A stretch of 64,000 nucleotides of DNA from Capsicum annuum (GCF_002878395.1 NC_061121.1:138600266-138664265), one strand, 5' to 3'; counted from the first letter of the stretch, positions 1-11,678 are shown. Numbers and translations: made by a program. The notes: generated by a model not told the origin, from the sequence alone.

Positions 1-725
1 AATCGTTCGGTATGCCTATAAGGCATCATCGAGCTTTCTAGACCAGTCTTTCCGACTAACATTCACCGTTTAGGCTAGGATGGCTTCAATATCTCAATTT
101 GACACCTCCACTTGCCCACTATTCTATGGGTGATATGGAGTGGCTAATCTATGCTGTTTCACCCTATATTTTGCTAAAGCGGCTCCAAACACTTTGTTGA
201 AAAAATGAGATACTCCATCACTTATAATAGTATGTAGTATTCCAAAGCGAGAGAAGTTGTTCTTTTTGAGAAAAACAACATCTCTCTTTTCTTCTTTATC
301 ATACAAGGAAACAACTTCGACCTATTTTAAGACATAGTCAAAACAACTAAAATATACTTCATCCCATACGATCTTACAAAAGGACACAATAAATCGATGC
401 CCCAGACATTAAACAATTCCACTTCAAGCATCTTAGTCAAAGGCATCTCATTTCTTTTGGAGATTGACCCCTACCTCCGACATTGGTCATATTTTAGCAC
501 AAACTCGTGGGCATCCCTGAACAATATTGGGCAATAGTAGTTGCTCTGCAACACCTTTCTAGCAATTCGGTGACCTGCATGGTGACCTCCAACTGGAGAA
601 GCATGACAGCTAATATGCACAATACTTCCACTTCTGGCATAATCTCCTTAAAATATTGCCAGCACATTGCCGAAAAGAATACGGCTCATCCCAGAAGTAA
701 TGTGTCACATCATGCTGAAATTTCT
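1..725 (-). pseudogene. Athila-1 integrase (partial, broken)
   Basis: Integrase would join the element's cDNA into host DNA. On the minus strand an HHCC zinc domain is read at about 490-610 (GGHHAG ... YDQCRR), then the catalytic core: first Asp in VWGIDL near 385, second Asp in IISDGVSHF near 215, and the Glu in SGQVEVSN near 100. The longest open stretch is 60 codons (124-306), closed by a TAG just before the SGQVEV segment; another stop follows VSN. The C-terminal end is outside the window. It directly follows RNase H as expected in Ty3/gypsy pol. The family assignment is firm and the gene is non-functional as it stands. Confidence 0.85.
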
Positions 726-849
726 TTCTTTGATGGAAAGAAAGATTTTCTAGAATAACCTCACTCACAACATAATTTGCAAAATCAGCGTACCAAGGTA
801 ATTTGTCCACATCAGCAGCTAAGATATCCGCATCAGTAAATGCATCATT

Positions 850-1455
850 TATCTCTATTTCATCACTAATTGCCTGCTCACTTTCCATTCTAGACAAATG
901 ATCCACAACCTGGTTTTCACAATCTTTCCTATCTTTGACTTCAAAGTCAAATCCTTGTAGTAGTAACACCCATCTAATCAACCTTAGTTCTACATCCTTC
1001 TAAGCTATCAAATACCTTAAAGCTGCATGGTCAGTATGGACCACCACCTTGGTCCTATGTATAAAAGCCCTGAATTTCTTAAGAGCATACACTATAGCCA
1101 GGAGTTCCTGCTTAGTGACAGTGTAGTTCTTTTTGGCTCCATTCAGTGCTTTGCTGGAATAATATATTAGATGAAATAGTTTGTCCCTCTTTTGTCCCAG
1201 TACAACTTCAAGGACAACACCGCTTGCATCATACATGTTCTCAAATAGTTTTGACCAGTCCGGTGCAACCATGATAGGGGCCTCAACCAGCTTCTTTTGA
1301 AGACATTGAAATGCCTTTAAACACTTATTATCGAAGGAAAAATTCACTTCTTTCTCCAAAATTTGGCAAAGTGGATTTTCAACTTTTGAGAAATCTTTTA
1401 TAAACCTCCAATAAAAACCAGCATACCCAAGAAAACTACGCACTGCCTTCACTAA
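850..1455 (-). pseudogene. Athila-1 RNase H domain of pol
   Basis: RNase H removes the RNA strand during reverse transcription. The open stretch 1000-1452 begins inside the RT thumb (FLGYAGFYWRFIKDF), continues through the D-A-S segment of the RNase H core (YDASGVVLEVVLGQ), the E of KQELLAIVYAL and the D of VVVHTDHAALRYL. A second open stretch (610-981, same frame) holds the tether ending in [13 protein letters not shown] stop separates the two. The wording 'GQKRDKLFHLIYYSSK' is typical of Athila rather than of chromoviruses. It lies between RT and integrase in the same orientation. Confidence 0.87.
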
Positions 1456-2620
1456 AATGGGAGGTGGTAGTTTCTCAATAACTTCAACCTTGGATCAATC
1501 AACTTCTATTCCTTTTGCTGAAATTTTGTTCCCGAGAACGATGCCCTCCTTTACCATAAAGTGGCATTTCTCCCAACTAAGCACCAAATTAAATTTGACA
1601 CATCATTGCAAGGCCATACTCAGGTTAGACAAACATAACTCAAATGAGTCTCCCACCATAGAGAAATCATCCATGAATACCTCTATGGTGTCTTCCACTT
1701 TATCCGAGAAGATAAACATCATACACCGTTGAAAAGTAGTGGGTGCATTGCACAACCCAAACGACATTCTCTTAAATGCAAAGGTGCCATATAAGCATGT
1801 GAATATTGTCTTCTCTTGATCTTCAGGAGCAATACAAATCTTATAATATCTAGAATAGCCATCTAAGAAGCAGTACCATTCCCTTTCAGCTAATCAATCA
1901 AGCATTTGGTCCATAAAGGGCATCGGGAAGTGGTCTTTCAAAGTCCATGAATTTAGTTTGCAGTAGTCCATGTGAACTCTCTACCCAATCACAGCACAAA
2001 GTGGAATTAGATCATTCCTATCATTTGAAACCACAGTCATGCCCCCTTTCTTGGGCACGCATTGAACTGGACTCACCCATTTTTTTGGTCTGAAATACGG
2101 TAAACCATTCATGCATCTAACCACTTAATAATTTCCTTGTTAACCACCTCTTCCATTGGTGGGTTAAGATGGCGTTGGTGCTTGATGGTCGGAACACAAT
2201 CTTTCTCAAGTTGTATTTTATGCATGCAAATGCCAGGGGGAATGCTAATAATATCTGTGATAGTCCATCCGATTGCTCTTTTGTACCTCTGAAGTATGGA
2301 AATAAGTGCTTCTACCTGTTGCTCACATAAATCAACTGTAATAATCATAGGCAGCATGTTTCCATGGCCCAAAAATACATACCTTAGATGCCCAGGCAGT
2401 TCATTCAATTCCAACACCGGTGGCTCTTCAATAGATGTCTTAGCCAGTGGTGTTGGTCGATTTACAAGTTCAAGGTCTAGCTTCTTAGGGGAATATGGAT
2501 ATGATCCCATTCCTGGCAAAGCACAAATAGTCTCTTTGTATTCCTCTATGCCTTTACAATCAAAATTCACCAGAACTATGGCAAAAGTCTCGACAATAAG
2601 TTGCTTCTGAATTGACATCT
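1456..2620 (-). pseudogene. Athila-1 reverse transcriptase
   Basis: Reverse transcriptase copies element RNA to DNA. The N-terminal part is open for 169 codons (2109-2618), ending ...IIKWLDA where a stop replaces the next codon. Across more stops and one frame change the minus strand continues with WVSPVQCVPKKGG, FPMPFMDQM, YSRYYKI..PEDQEKT and the catalytic box VFMDDFS at about 1662-1680, so both catalytic aspartates remain. It ends in CHFMVKEGIVLG and runs into the RNase H part. Order and spacing match an Athila pol. The plus-strand open stretches at 1457-1732 and 2296-2610 are shadows of this gene. Confidence 0.87.
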
Positions 2621-2639
2621 CTTTTTGTCCTCATAATAC

Positions 2640-3115
2640 ACATCAACCACTGAGAACACACTCATTTTTTCATGATGCTTCATTGACTTGCACACATCAA
2701 ATCATACCACCTTATCATTTATCCTGAATAAAAGCTTATTCGCTCTCAAATCAATCAACACACTTTTGGTTGTGAAGAAAGGTAAACCCAAGATTATGGG
2801 TACCTCAAAGTCCACCTCGCAATCCAGAATCACAAAATCTACAGGGAATATGAAGCTAGCTACCTTTACCAACACATTATAAAAATACCAACAGGTTATT
2901 TTATCGACCTTTTCTCCATCACGAGTTGCATGTTGGTAGGTGTGGGATTACCCAACCCGAACTTTCTATATACAACCAGCAACATCAAGTTAATGCTTGC
3001 TCCCAGATCACATAATGCCTTATTGAATTCCATAGACCCAATCATACAGGGAATAGTAAATGCTCCTAGATCTGGCTTCTTCTACACCAAAGTCCACATA
3101 GAGATATCACTACAA
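2640..3115 (-). pseudogene. Athila-1 aspartic protease
   Basis: This retropepsin-like protease would cut the Gag-Pol polyprotein. On the minus strand it reads GAFTIPCMIGSMEFNKALCDLGASINLM, with the active-site Asp-Leu-Gly-Ala at about 2995-3009 intact, and the downstream flap/C-terminal box VPIILGLPF near 2795. One in-frame stop falls after KRSIK. The segment sits between gag and RT as expected. The plus-strand open stretches at 2688-2882 and 2930-3142 are antisense shadows. Confidence is high because both conserved boxes are present at a normal distance. Confidence 0.85.
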
Positions 3116-3729
3116 TGGAGGAGATTATCCTCTAGATCGTAGGTCACTACTCTTTTCTTAGTCACAAGGTCCTTCATGAACTTTGCATATCCTGACATTT
3201 GCTCAAGTGCCTCAACCAATGCATATTCACCGTTAATTATTTGAGCATTGCCATGAACTTGGTGAATTTTGCATCATTAATTATTTTATTTAAGTATTGA
3301 GGAAAGAGAGATGGTAGTTTTGGGAGGGGTTTTAGCACTACCTCCTTTTCCTTCTCTTTCTCTTTTTCTAGAGGACCATCAGAACCATCAACTTCTTAGA
3401 CTCTACTAGACATTCTTCTTTAGGTTCATCCTCTACCTCAGTCATATCTTTAAACAAACTTTTGCCCACAGAAGGGCCAGGTAACATCTTACTAGTCATA
3501 GTGGTAATCACCATACATGACCCATCATTCTACAGATTGTGGAATGTATCTCTTGGTAATGTTCCACACTTCCACTAGTTAAATGCTACAAAGAGTTGGC
3601 TCATCTGCTACTCTAACTATTTGATTGCGGTGGAGTATCAGTTTACCAACTGACTAATAAATAACAAATCGGTCTTAAAGGTAGTCATACTAGAATTGGT
3701 AGCCTCCACTCCCTTCAACAATTTAACCA
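3116..3729 (-). other. Athila-1 gag-protease linker
   Basis: This 600-base stretch joins gag to protease. The minus strand reads short Athila-type pieces such as a Lys/Arg-rich segment followed by LKPLPKLPSLFPQ near 3310-3350 and a TKFMAM..LTVNM segment near 3215-3260, followed by KFMKDLVTKKRV near 3150-3185. It is interrupted by several stops and no separate gene is visible. Confidence 0.6.
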
Positions 3730-4780
3730 TCATGTCCTCCTCAGACATCTTTTTAGAACTTGTTGTAGCAACCTCACGATTTCTAAGTGGGACATAAAGC
3801 CACACCTATTATTATTGTTCTTCCAATTTCCCTGCTCCCTATCTTTATAACCAGGCTTATCATAATAATTTTGATTTTGATTCCCTTGGACATTGCCTTG
3901 GAAATCCCCCTGATTATTAACATAGTTTTTCTCTTCTTCTGCATCTGCATCAACTCTATCTTGAGATCCCAAAGCTTTTACAATCTCAGTCTTGCCTGAT
4001 AGCAAGTGCTTGGTTAGCAGATACATCTGCGTTTTAAGGTGAGGCATGTCTTGTCCATGCTCATCATCTCTTTTACATTGTTCCCCAGTCATGCCCATAG
4101 AAACAATGGGGCTGGATACCATGGAGTCTCTAGTATGCCATGCCCGACTCTGTTTAGTCATTCTCTCTAGCATCCCTGAAGCCTCTGGGAATGTATGATC
4201 AACAAATGAACCACCAACAACATTATCTACAATTGGTTTTGTAACAGAGTTCTGAGCCCTGTACATAGTCTCCATCATATGTATGTCTGTCACATTGTGG
4301 TTCGGACATTGTGTCCGCTTCTTCTTGAATCTCTTCCAGGTTTTATGCAAGGCTTTAGTCGGGAGCTGCCTTAAGTTGCTGATTTCATCCTTCAACTGTA
4401 CCCTCCTAGAAGGCAAAAATAACCTTTCTAGGAAAGCTCATTTCAACTGCCTCCAGTTGGTTATAGAATCGAATGTCAGCTCATAAAGCCACAATGTTCC
4501 CTCCCCAGATAGAGACAATGTAAATAACCTCAATCGAATTACATTCTAACCCACTCCTGGGTTATCAAAAGATTTACACATGGTGACAAAGATCACCAAA
4601 TGCAAATTTGGGTCATCCCTAGGAATGCCAGCAAACAACCTCTTCAGATTGAGGAGTTGAACGATAGTACGTGTAATGTTGAATTTTGCCTAGTCGCCAA
4701 TGGTGGAGGAATAATTACACCCATTGAACCTAACCATCAATTCCATCATCATCATCATTGAGGTCATTCTAGAATGGCTG
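3730..4780 (-). pseudogene. Athila-1 gag
   Basis: Gag forms the cytoplasmic particle that packages element RNA. The last 228 codons (3730-4416) are open. Upstream in the same orientation the protein continues with FAGIPRDDPNLHLVIFVTMCKSF and NVIRLRLFTLSLSGEGTLWLYEL, then one stop before AFLERLFLPSRRVQLKDEI. The remaining part carries the RFKKKRTQCPNHNV box and an Asn/Gln-rich basic tail. No CCHC zinc knuckle can be seen. The match is to the retrotransposon gag family of Athila-type elements. It is nearly intact in its C-terminal half. Confidence 0.85.
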
Positions 4781-5175
4781 GTAATCTTGCCTTCCTCAGA
4801 ATGGATGGTTCCTATTAGCATTACATTGTACTGGTGTAGCTACTTGCTCTGCACGCCTTGGGTTACTAGGATTTAGCAACTCCTCATCTCCGGAATCTTC
4901 ATTCTCAGGATTTGGATGTCGTTCTTGTTGCCCAACATTTGACATATTCACCTGAGCTCTAGCTAAGGCTTCTATTCTGTTAGCCTCTTACTGGTCTGCC
5001 ATTCTTCCAATTCGTTGTGATTCCAAATTAAGTGGTACTAATGGTTCTCCAAAACTTCTGGTTCATGGCATACACTATAAAGACCTTGCAATAAACAAAA
5101 ACAACAAATAAACATAAAACTAGGAAACTTTACTAACAGTCAATTAGCATATACAAACTTCAATTTACAGTCGTA

Positions 5176-5194
5176 TCCACCGACAACAACGGTA
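5176..5194 (-). other. Athila-1 primer-binding site (tRNA-Asp type)
   Basis: The minus-strand reading TACCGTTGTTGTCGGTGGA resembles the Athila primer site, which pairs with the 3' end of plant tRNA-Asp (consensus TGGCGCCGTTGCCGGGGA). Most differences are C-to-T or G-to-A. It lies between gag and the LTR edge at 5199, the expected place. Confidence 0.65.
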
Positions 5195-5198
5195 TTTT

Positions 5199-6720
5199 TG
5201 ATAACACTCAAACTATACCTCTTTAATGAGAATGTAAGCGATCATTGTCAATATATAAACCAACTAGGTTGGGGTAAAAAGCCTCAGGGAATATGGTGTG
5301 AACTTAAGTTGTTTGCAAGTTAATCAACTGATAGTTGGATGTTTTCTGAAATAGGGGGTTTTGTGTTTAACAAATAATTGTTGGTCACTTTAGCTTCAGT
5401 GTTTGTAATCAAGAGGTTATGGAAAAACAAAAATTATGTTCACTATGGGTTTGGGTACTTGGCAGATGCTAATAGTGATACAAGATTCTCACAAAAATTA
5501 GGACAACAGATTATCTTTATCGAAGTTATGCCTAAATGTCTCTTGACCTACATAAGCATTTAATTACCTAATTCTCTAAGAATTAGGGAATTTATATTCA
5601 CTAACCAGACTTTACCTCAGGTCAATCAACCTTGTTACTATGTTGATTATTAACTAGAATTTTTTAGTGCTTTTAAGTCCCTGTCAATAATTCACTTCCT
5701 ACTGTATTTGATTTCTTATCTCAAGCAAATCTAAGAAGGTGCTATCTATTGTTTTCAAACATTAGATAATGATTAAAATCTTGGAATTATCAAGGAGTCC
5801 TATTACCTTTTGAATCTTAAACACAAATCTTTCCAAAACTTAACCCATAGATCCCATAATTTGGGTTAGAGGGGTTTATCCACTCATGATGCAATGACCG
5901 AAACAACTAGATGAATTCATCATTTGAAAGATAAACTTACCAAAAGATGAATAATAACTAGTGATTCTTAGATTTTATCACAATAAGAATCCCCAAAGTA
6001 TTGATGGGAATCTCTTAAAAGTTATTTGTTTTTCAAGCCAAGAAACTAGAGAGAAAACTAACAAAATATGTTTCTCCAAAAGATGTTCGTCTCCACTTAG
6101 AAAACCCTAAACAATACTTTAAATAGTTCACCCTAATTATGGACACAAAATTATAGAGTGCAGCAATTTCTCGGCTAGGTGAGGCCATTCGTGATGCCTT
6201 ATCGGGAGGCTGGCAACTTATCATAAATTTTGTCAGCTCCTCTTTGATTTTAAAATTCACAGCCTTAGGCTGACGGTGAACTATGACGGTCTATCAGATC
6301 TTTGACTACTTATCAAGAATGTCGTCACTTATCTACCGCAGCTCCCATGTTCTGCCTTAGACTGACGACAATTTTTGTGACCTGTCAACTCCTTGACTTC
6401 TTATCACGAAATGTCGTCACAACTTTCAGCTAAGGTCCATTCTCTATCTAAGGATGATGATACAGCTGATAACTTATCACAGGGCTAACGACTTCTCAAG
6501 AATGTTGTCAGCCACACTTTTCTTCTTTTTGCTTGAGATTTCAACTGTTTTGCTTCCATCCTTGTTGGTTCTCTATCATCTTATCTTCTACTGCAAAATC
6601 AAAGATAAAACAATCAAAAACAACAAAAGTTGCTTAAGTCTTTGTAATTATTCTCAGTTAAAAGCCTCAAATGTGTTAGCGTCTGCTTACACATCAATGT
6701 ATACCAAAGATACAGGGTAC
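5199..6720 (-). repeat. Athila-1 5' LTR
   Basis: The plus strand begins TG at 5199 immediately beyond the primer site, i.e. the LTR ends in CA on its own strand. The stretch shares its start (TG.., CTCTTTAA / CTCTTAAA, then GGGAATATGGTGT) with the Athila-3 LTR at 26,995. The U3 half (about 6170-6520) holds reiterated TTATCA..GTCGTCA motifs, and a TATA-like minus-strand run lies near 6150. The outer end is not sharp. It contains no gene; the open stretches at 5378-5563, 6033-6260 and 6454-6831 cross LTR sequence. Confidence 0.7.
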
Positions 6721-6739
6721 TTTGTAGGCTTGTTATTCT

Positions 6740-7770
6740 TACCTAGTTGGGGACACCATGCAGGTGATCGTGCTACAAGGAATATTCTGGAAAATAGATA
6801 CTATTTGCTTTCAGTCCATAAGGAATCTTAAGAATTGATGAAGAAGTATGATCAATGCCAACAATAGGGTTTGATCTCTAGGCATCGTGAAATGTCTATA
6901 TCTAAAATGCTAGAGGTGGAACTATTTTATGTTTGTGGCATAGACTGTGTAGGGATATTTGTTAGTTCCTACGGTCATAAATATATAGTGTTTGCTATGG
7001 AGTACAAGTCCAAGTGGGTTGAAGCTTTAACGTTGGTAGAAAATGAAGGGAAAAGAATAGTGGTGTTCCTAAGAAATAATATTTTATCATATTTTGGTAT
7101 TCCTTGAACTATCAGAAGTAGAGGATCGCTCTTTTGTACCAAAATGTTTCGAGCTACACTTTTAAACTATGGGCTGAAACAACCTAAGGTAGCCACCCTT
7201 TTATCACTGGTAAATTAGTAGGAAAGTGGAGTTATTGAACAGGGAGATAAATTCTATCTTAGCAAACACTGTAAATGCTAACAGAGTTAATTGGTCAAGG
7301 AAACTGGATAATGCTCTTTGTGCTTACTCGACAACATTCCAAACACCAATAGAAATGTCGCCTTATCATCTTATTTTCAATAAAGCTTGTCATCTGCTAG
7401 CCAAAATGGAACATAAAGCATTATGGGCACTCAAGAGATTAAATTTAAATTCAAAAGCATTATACGAAAAAGTTTAGTTGTACAAGGAACGAATAAAGAA
7501 GTACTATGACCAAAGAATTTAAAAAGTAGGTATTTTATGCGGGTGATTTGGTATTGATGTTTAACTCACATTTCAAGCTTTTTCCTTCCAAGTAGATGTC
7601 GAAATAGTCTAGACCCTTCAAAATAACTCAGGTTTCTTTATTAGAAGTGGTGGAACTTGAAAACAAAGAAGGAAATTTTCTTATGATAAATAAGCAATGA
7701 TTCAAGAGTTATATTGGCCCAGTGAATGAAGAAAAGTTGTTGTCTAAAGTGTACTTGATGAAGTCTGAGT
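6740..7770 (+). pseudogene. Athila-2 integrase fragment
   Basis: The plus strand encodes a second, separate Athila integrase. It starts abruptly at the zinc domain (WGHHAGDRATRNIL ... KKYDQCQQ), continues into the core with ELFYVCGIDCVGIF (first Asp, about 6930) and FGIP..TIRS.. where the second Asp is lost, then VELLNREINSILANTVNANRVNWSRKLDNAL, retaining the Glu (about 7224). The C-terminal part TFQTPIEMSPYHLIFNKACHL is open to 7477 and tail pieces continue to about 7770. There are several stops and frameshifts. No RT or gag precedes it. On its left it abuts the oppositely oriented Athila-1 LTR, so it was truncated by rearrangement. Confidence 0.82.
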
Positions 7771-8340
7771 AGTAACGATAAGCGAATCGTGTTGCCATAT
7801 TAAGTCAAGACTATTGGGAGGTAGCCCAACATTTTTGCTTGTTTTAAGATTTTATTTTAAGTAATGTGTTTGCTTTGGTGTGCAAAACTGAGTTGGGATC
7901 AGTGCTAATTTTGAATAGAGTTGAAAAAAATATCAATAAGTTGATGACCCATCGCTTCTAGTCATCAACTAGAGCTTAGGAAAATATATACAATGGATAG
8001 AGTTGACAACTAAGTTCATAGGACATCAACAAGTTTACAACCTATCACCTGTAGTTATTAACCGGAGAAAGAAAATAGTACAATCTCGATAAAGGTGATG
8101 ATAAAGTTGACAAGGTGTAAACAAAGTGACGAGCTGTCACTCCTTGTCGTTAGCTAAAGTGCAATTAATTCACATTCTACCATAGGTTGATGATTGAATT
8201 GATGGGATAGTATCCTACTGACAAACCATCACCTAAAGTTTTGCTAGGTAATTTATGCCCCACCCTTTCTTTAAGTATAATTTATTCTCCAAAAGATTAA
8301 TGGATGACTTTCTAAGTGACTAATGCTTAAATATGATAGA
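7771..8340 (+). other. Athila-2 3' untranslated region
   Basis: Just after pol the sequence GGGAGGTAGCCCAAC (about 7817) matches the motif usually seen downstream of Athila pol. Between about 7935 and 8240 there are several loose copies of a GTTGATGA..CATCAAC theme, partly complementary to each other. No coding potential is seen and no clear LTR edge can be set. Confidence 0.5.
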
Positions 8341-8344
8341 ATTT

Positions 8345-10524
8345 CCACAATTTTGATACATTTCGCCCAAATCGAATATCAGGGTAAAAAGTACTAACCG
8401 TTATACTTAGAGGTGTCCAAACTGCCTAGGAGCGACGGGCAGGCCGATGGACCATTGCTCCAGTGATGGACCATCGCCCAAGCCATCGCAACTGCTGTAG
8501 TAAACCCATTCGCTGGTCAAAGTTGGATGGGAGGGTCAACATACCATTGAGACAATGATGGATTATCGCCTAAGCCATCAAAACTAAGAAAGTAAGTCCG
8601 TGTTCTAGTCCAAGTGCAATGGGTAGGCGGACGGACCGTCGAGCTTGCGACGGACCATCGCCCAAGTCGTTGCAACTTCCATTCAGTGATTTAAAGCTAT
8701 TTTTTAAAGTGTTTTCGGGTCTTTTTCCACCCTTTTTTACACACAATTACATCAAATCAAATCTCATAACATCATATTCACCTATAACATCAAATTAGGG
8801 TTTTTTTCAAGATTACTGCCCAAAAACTTGATACAAACCCTTCTCTAAGAAAAACTCAAGAATCAAGTATCACCATTCAAGAACATTCAACAAAAACATC
8901 CAAGAATATTCTTAAGACTTCAAAAGTCAACTTGTTCCATCGAATCAAGACAAATAAGGTATGTGGGGTTTGAACAAGGGTAACTCTTTAACCATTGTTC
9001 CCAAAGGCTTATTTTAATTACAAAATTACTACAATTTATGAGATTTTCCATGAAACTCAAGTTAGGGTTTATACCCATTATCACTATTCTTAAGATTATG
9101 AGATTTCCCATGGATTAAAGTTTGAATTACCTGATTATGTTTATATTTCTATGCCTATTGATGAAATTTATAGATTTTAAGATGATTATGAATAATTGTA
9201 GTACAAGGAATGAATTGTTAACATGTCTTGATATGAGATTAATGTTTGGGTTAATAGACCCCATTTAAAGATTGTGGTTTTAAGATTGTTTATGCTATAA
9301 GAACCCCATGACTAGATTATTTTAACATTTTAGATAAAGATTTGACCTCTTGGTCTAAGATAAGATTGGAATCCATATATTTCATACAATTTATGATTTA
9401 AAGCAAAAATATGCATAGTTGGCTTTTGTTTTAGACCTTATGCTGTATTTTAAGGTTGATTTTCCTAAATGTTCTGAGTCTAAGTATGGTAGTAGTATTT
9501 ACAACCGAGTGGGTATGATTCCATGGTATCATTCCCTAGAACTACAAGCCACCTTATGATTATAATTTACCCCAAATGGGTTAAGATAGTGATCACTAAA
9601 ATTAAGGTTCTATTTTGATGGCAAGGGTAGAAAAGCTCTTCCCAATGTGGGCAAGACGTTGTAATCCAAGTCATGGTTTATGTCGGTTAGAAGAAACTCC
9701 CAAATTCCCTAAAATCCAAGTTCCTAAGTCAAAAGTTACAAAGTCTCTATGTTCCAAAATCCTATAGTCTCCAAGTTCAAAAGAAATCCCTTATTATCCA
9801 TATGGTAAAAGTATATGTTTTAAGATTCCTTTTGTTTACAAGCTTTGAGAATAAAAGGATAATATAAGTTTTAGAATTAAGTATAATGACTCGCGAAATT
9901 TATACTACCTATTTCATTATTCCTGATTTATGAGAATTAGATTTCAGAGTTATTCAAGCTATACGAGTTATTTATATCCGTATGCATGGTTTTATAAAGA
10001 GTAATGATATTGTTTACTTATTGCATACAGCCCCATATACTCTGTACATCCTCAAAGTACTGATCCACATATACGTCTATGTGCTACATTGTCTCATAAC
10101 GTAGTTTCAGGTGCTCAGTCTCAGCAGCAACAATGATCCTCAAGTACCTCTATCTACACTTCTTCAATTGATTAGTCCTCATGGTTTGAGGACCTATTTC
10201 TCTATTTATCGGTCTTCATAGTAGTTGGTTCATCTCTTAGTAGTTCAGTTTGATTCAATTGGGGGTTTTTCCTAATGACTCTCTAGTTCCTTAGTAAGTA
10301 AAGGCTTATCAGACAATTAGATGATGTTTCAGATTTCGGAAATGGTTGTTCATATAGTATTTTTCAATTATTTCAGCTCAAACTTGATATGATAAAGTAT
10401 TATCATTTTTATCTAATTATCTTAAATTAAGTTGTAGTTCGTAGCAGGCTCAAAGGGTTAGCTTGGGGCTACTTGTAGCCGTAAGAACTGTGTGACACCT
10501 CGCGATGAGATTTTGGGTGTTATA
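8345..10524 (+). repeat. Isolated Tekay/Del-type LTR
   Basis: The U3-like start carries reiterated GACCATCGCCCAAG motifs (8440-8670). It is followed by an A-rich leader and the phrase ATGTGGGGTTTGAACAAGGGTA (split here for description: ATGTGGGG at 8960, then TTGAACAAGGG) that I associate with Solanaceae Tekay LTRs. It ends in TGTGACACCTCGCGATGAG then TTTTGGGTGTTATA, a decayed form of the usual ...GGGTCGTGACA end. No primer site or gag follows; the next bases are an unrelated minus-strand gag. It contains no gene, and the start is approximate. Confidence 0.6.
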
Positions 10525-10526
10525 TT

Positions 10527-11320
10527 AGATTTCCAAAAAGATCGTCTATTTTGAGAACTTCAGGTTCCTTACCTCAGTTATTGCATCAACCGTTTTTGCC
10601 CAGGACTTAGGAAGAACACCAAGAAATTTTCTCAGTTGTTTGTACAAGGGAATCAATTGTCCTAGAATCTGAAGCTCATTTGTGATAGGAGTGAATCTTG
10701 CATGCATTTATTGCATTGTTTCTCCTTCTTTCATTATAAAGGTCTCATAGTAAGTAGTAAGTATATATTTTTTTGAATCTTTTATATCGGTAGTAGCTTC
10801 ATGAGAATTCCTCAAGAAGTCCCAAATATTCTTAGGAACTGACCACTCTTTTTCATGGCTCTAAAAATTCTTTTTGCAAAATAGGCAACACCAGTGACAT
10901 CTTTATCTAGATCACCTTTAGAGACCTTTAATGGTAGGGATTTTCCTCTTTTTACTTTCTTCTTCTCTATCCCTTTGTTGCTTCTTGAGCGTAAGAGTCT
11001 TTAGATTTCCAAAAAGTTCATCCATTGTGACAATCTTTAGGTTCCTTACATCTGTTATTCCATCGACCATTCTTTCCCAGGACTTATGAAGAATTCCAAG
11101 AATTTTTCTTACTTGTTTGTACAAGGTATCACTTCTCATAGTTACTAAAGCTCATTTGTGATAGAAGTGAATCTTGTATTATTTCTCCTTATTTCATTAT
11201 AAAGGTCTCATACTTAGTAGTAAGAATATATTTTATTGAATCTTTCATATTAGTTGTAGCATCATGAGCATTCCTCAAGAGGTCCTAAATCTCTTTGAAA
11301 TTTTCACAAGCTAAGATTCT
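10527..11320 (-). repeat. Tandem duplication inside SIRE-type gag
   Basis: Copy 1 (10527 to about 10850) and copy 2 (11003 to about 11320) align from AGATTTCCAAAAAG through CATTATAAAGGTCTCATA to the ATTCCTCAAGA box, offset 476 bases, same orientation. About 150 bases of the next gag segment separate them. Confidence 0.8.
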
Positions 11321-11640
11321 ATTATACTCATTAGGACTTATCCCACAAACAAGCAGTTTCTTGGCCTTGTAGGTTTTTCAATATTTATCCTATCTTCATC
11401 ATTGTACTCCCCTCAAATTTTAATAATCATCCATGTAACCTCTCCTTCTTTGGTTTCTTAAATAGGTACATGAGTAACATCAAGACATATGTCCATAAGT
11501 TCAATATCTTCAACCATAATGAAGTCAAACATCCTGGCTTCCACCACCCATAATACTGCCCATTGAAACTTAGTGGTCTAGTAGAAGATTTCCCTTCTAG
11601 TAGGTTAGGTAGGGTATTCATTCCAACCAAATCACTCTAG
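10527..11640 (-). pseudogene. SIRE-type Ty1/copia gag, internally duplicated
   Basis: The minus strand reads a copia gag. The N-terminus (11427-11630) has the S-F-N-G-x-x-Y-x-x-W-W box typical of SIRE/Maximus gag. Next comes the middle region with ILGILHKSWERMVDGITDVRNL (10918-11139, open for 73 codons) and a Lys/Arg-rich stretch. Downstream on the same strand the middle region occurs again (10860 to 10527: KYILTTYYETFIMKEGETMQ ... FLGVLPKSWAKTVDAITEVRNL). It ends where the Tekay-type LTR begins. The primer site and LTR lie immediately upstream. No pol remains. Two copies of the same gag segment in one reading direction imply a tandem duplication. Confidence 0.8.
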
Positions 11641-11661
11641 GTGTAAAGCCTTTAGAGTGTT

Positions 11662-11678
11662 CTAGGTCCGATACCAAT
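11662..11678 (-). other. Primer-binding site, initiator tRNA-Met type
   Basis: The minus strand reads TTGGTATCGGACCTAG, close to the TTGGTATCAGAGC site of copia and Tekay elements. It sits between the gag start and the LTR edge at 11,679. Confidence 0.8.

Larger units (their letters stand above)
1..6720 (-). mobile_element. Athila-1, Ty3/gypsy LTR retrotransposon, 3' part cut by window edge
   Basis: Read on the minus strand the order is LTR, tRNA-Asp-type primer site, gag, protease, RT, RNase H, integrase, which is the Ty3/gypsy order. Wording of the RNase H and integrase, absence of a chromodomain and the tRNA-Asp primer site point to the Athila lineage. The integrase end and 3' LTR lie beyond position 1. 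Reading frame changes at least once between gag and RNase H and there are scattered stops, yet all catalytic motifs can still be read. The upper boundary near 6,720 is approximate because the LTR start is not sharp. Confidence 0.85.

Noticed and set aside
2296..2610. 104-codon plus-strand open frame
   Set aside because: It lies exactly antisense to the Athila-1 RT and has no protein resemblance; a shadow.
6454..6831. 125-codon plus-strand frame
   Set aside because: It starts in Athila-1 LTR sequence and runs into the Athila-2 integrase zinc domain, so it is a chance fusion across a junction.
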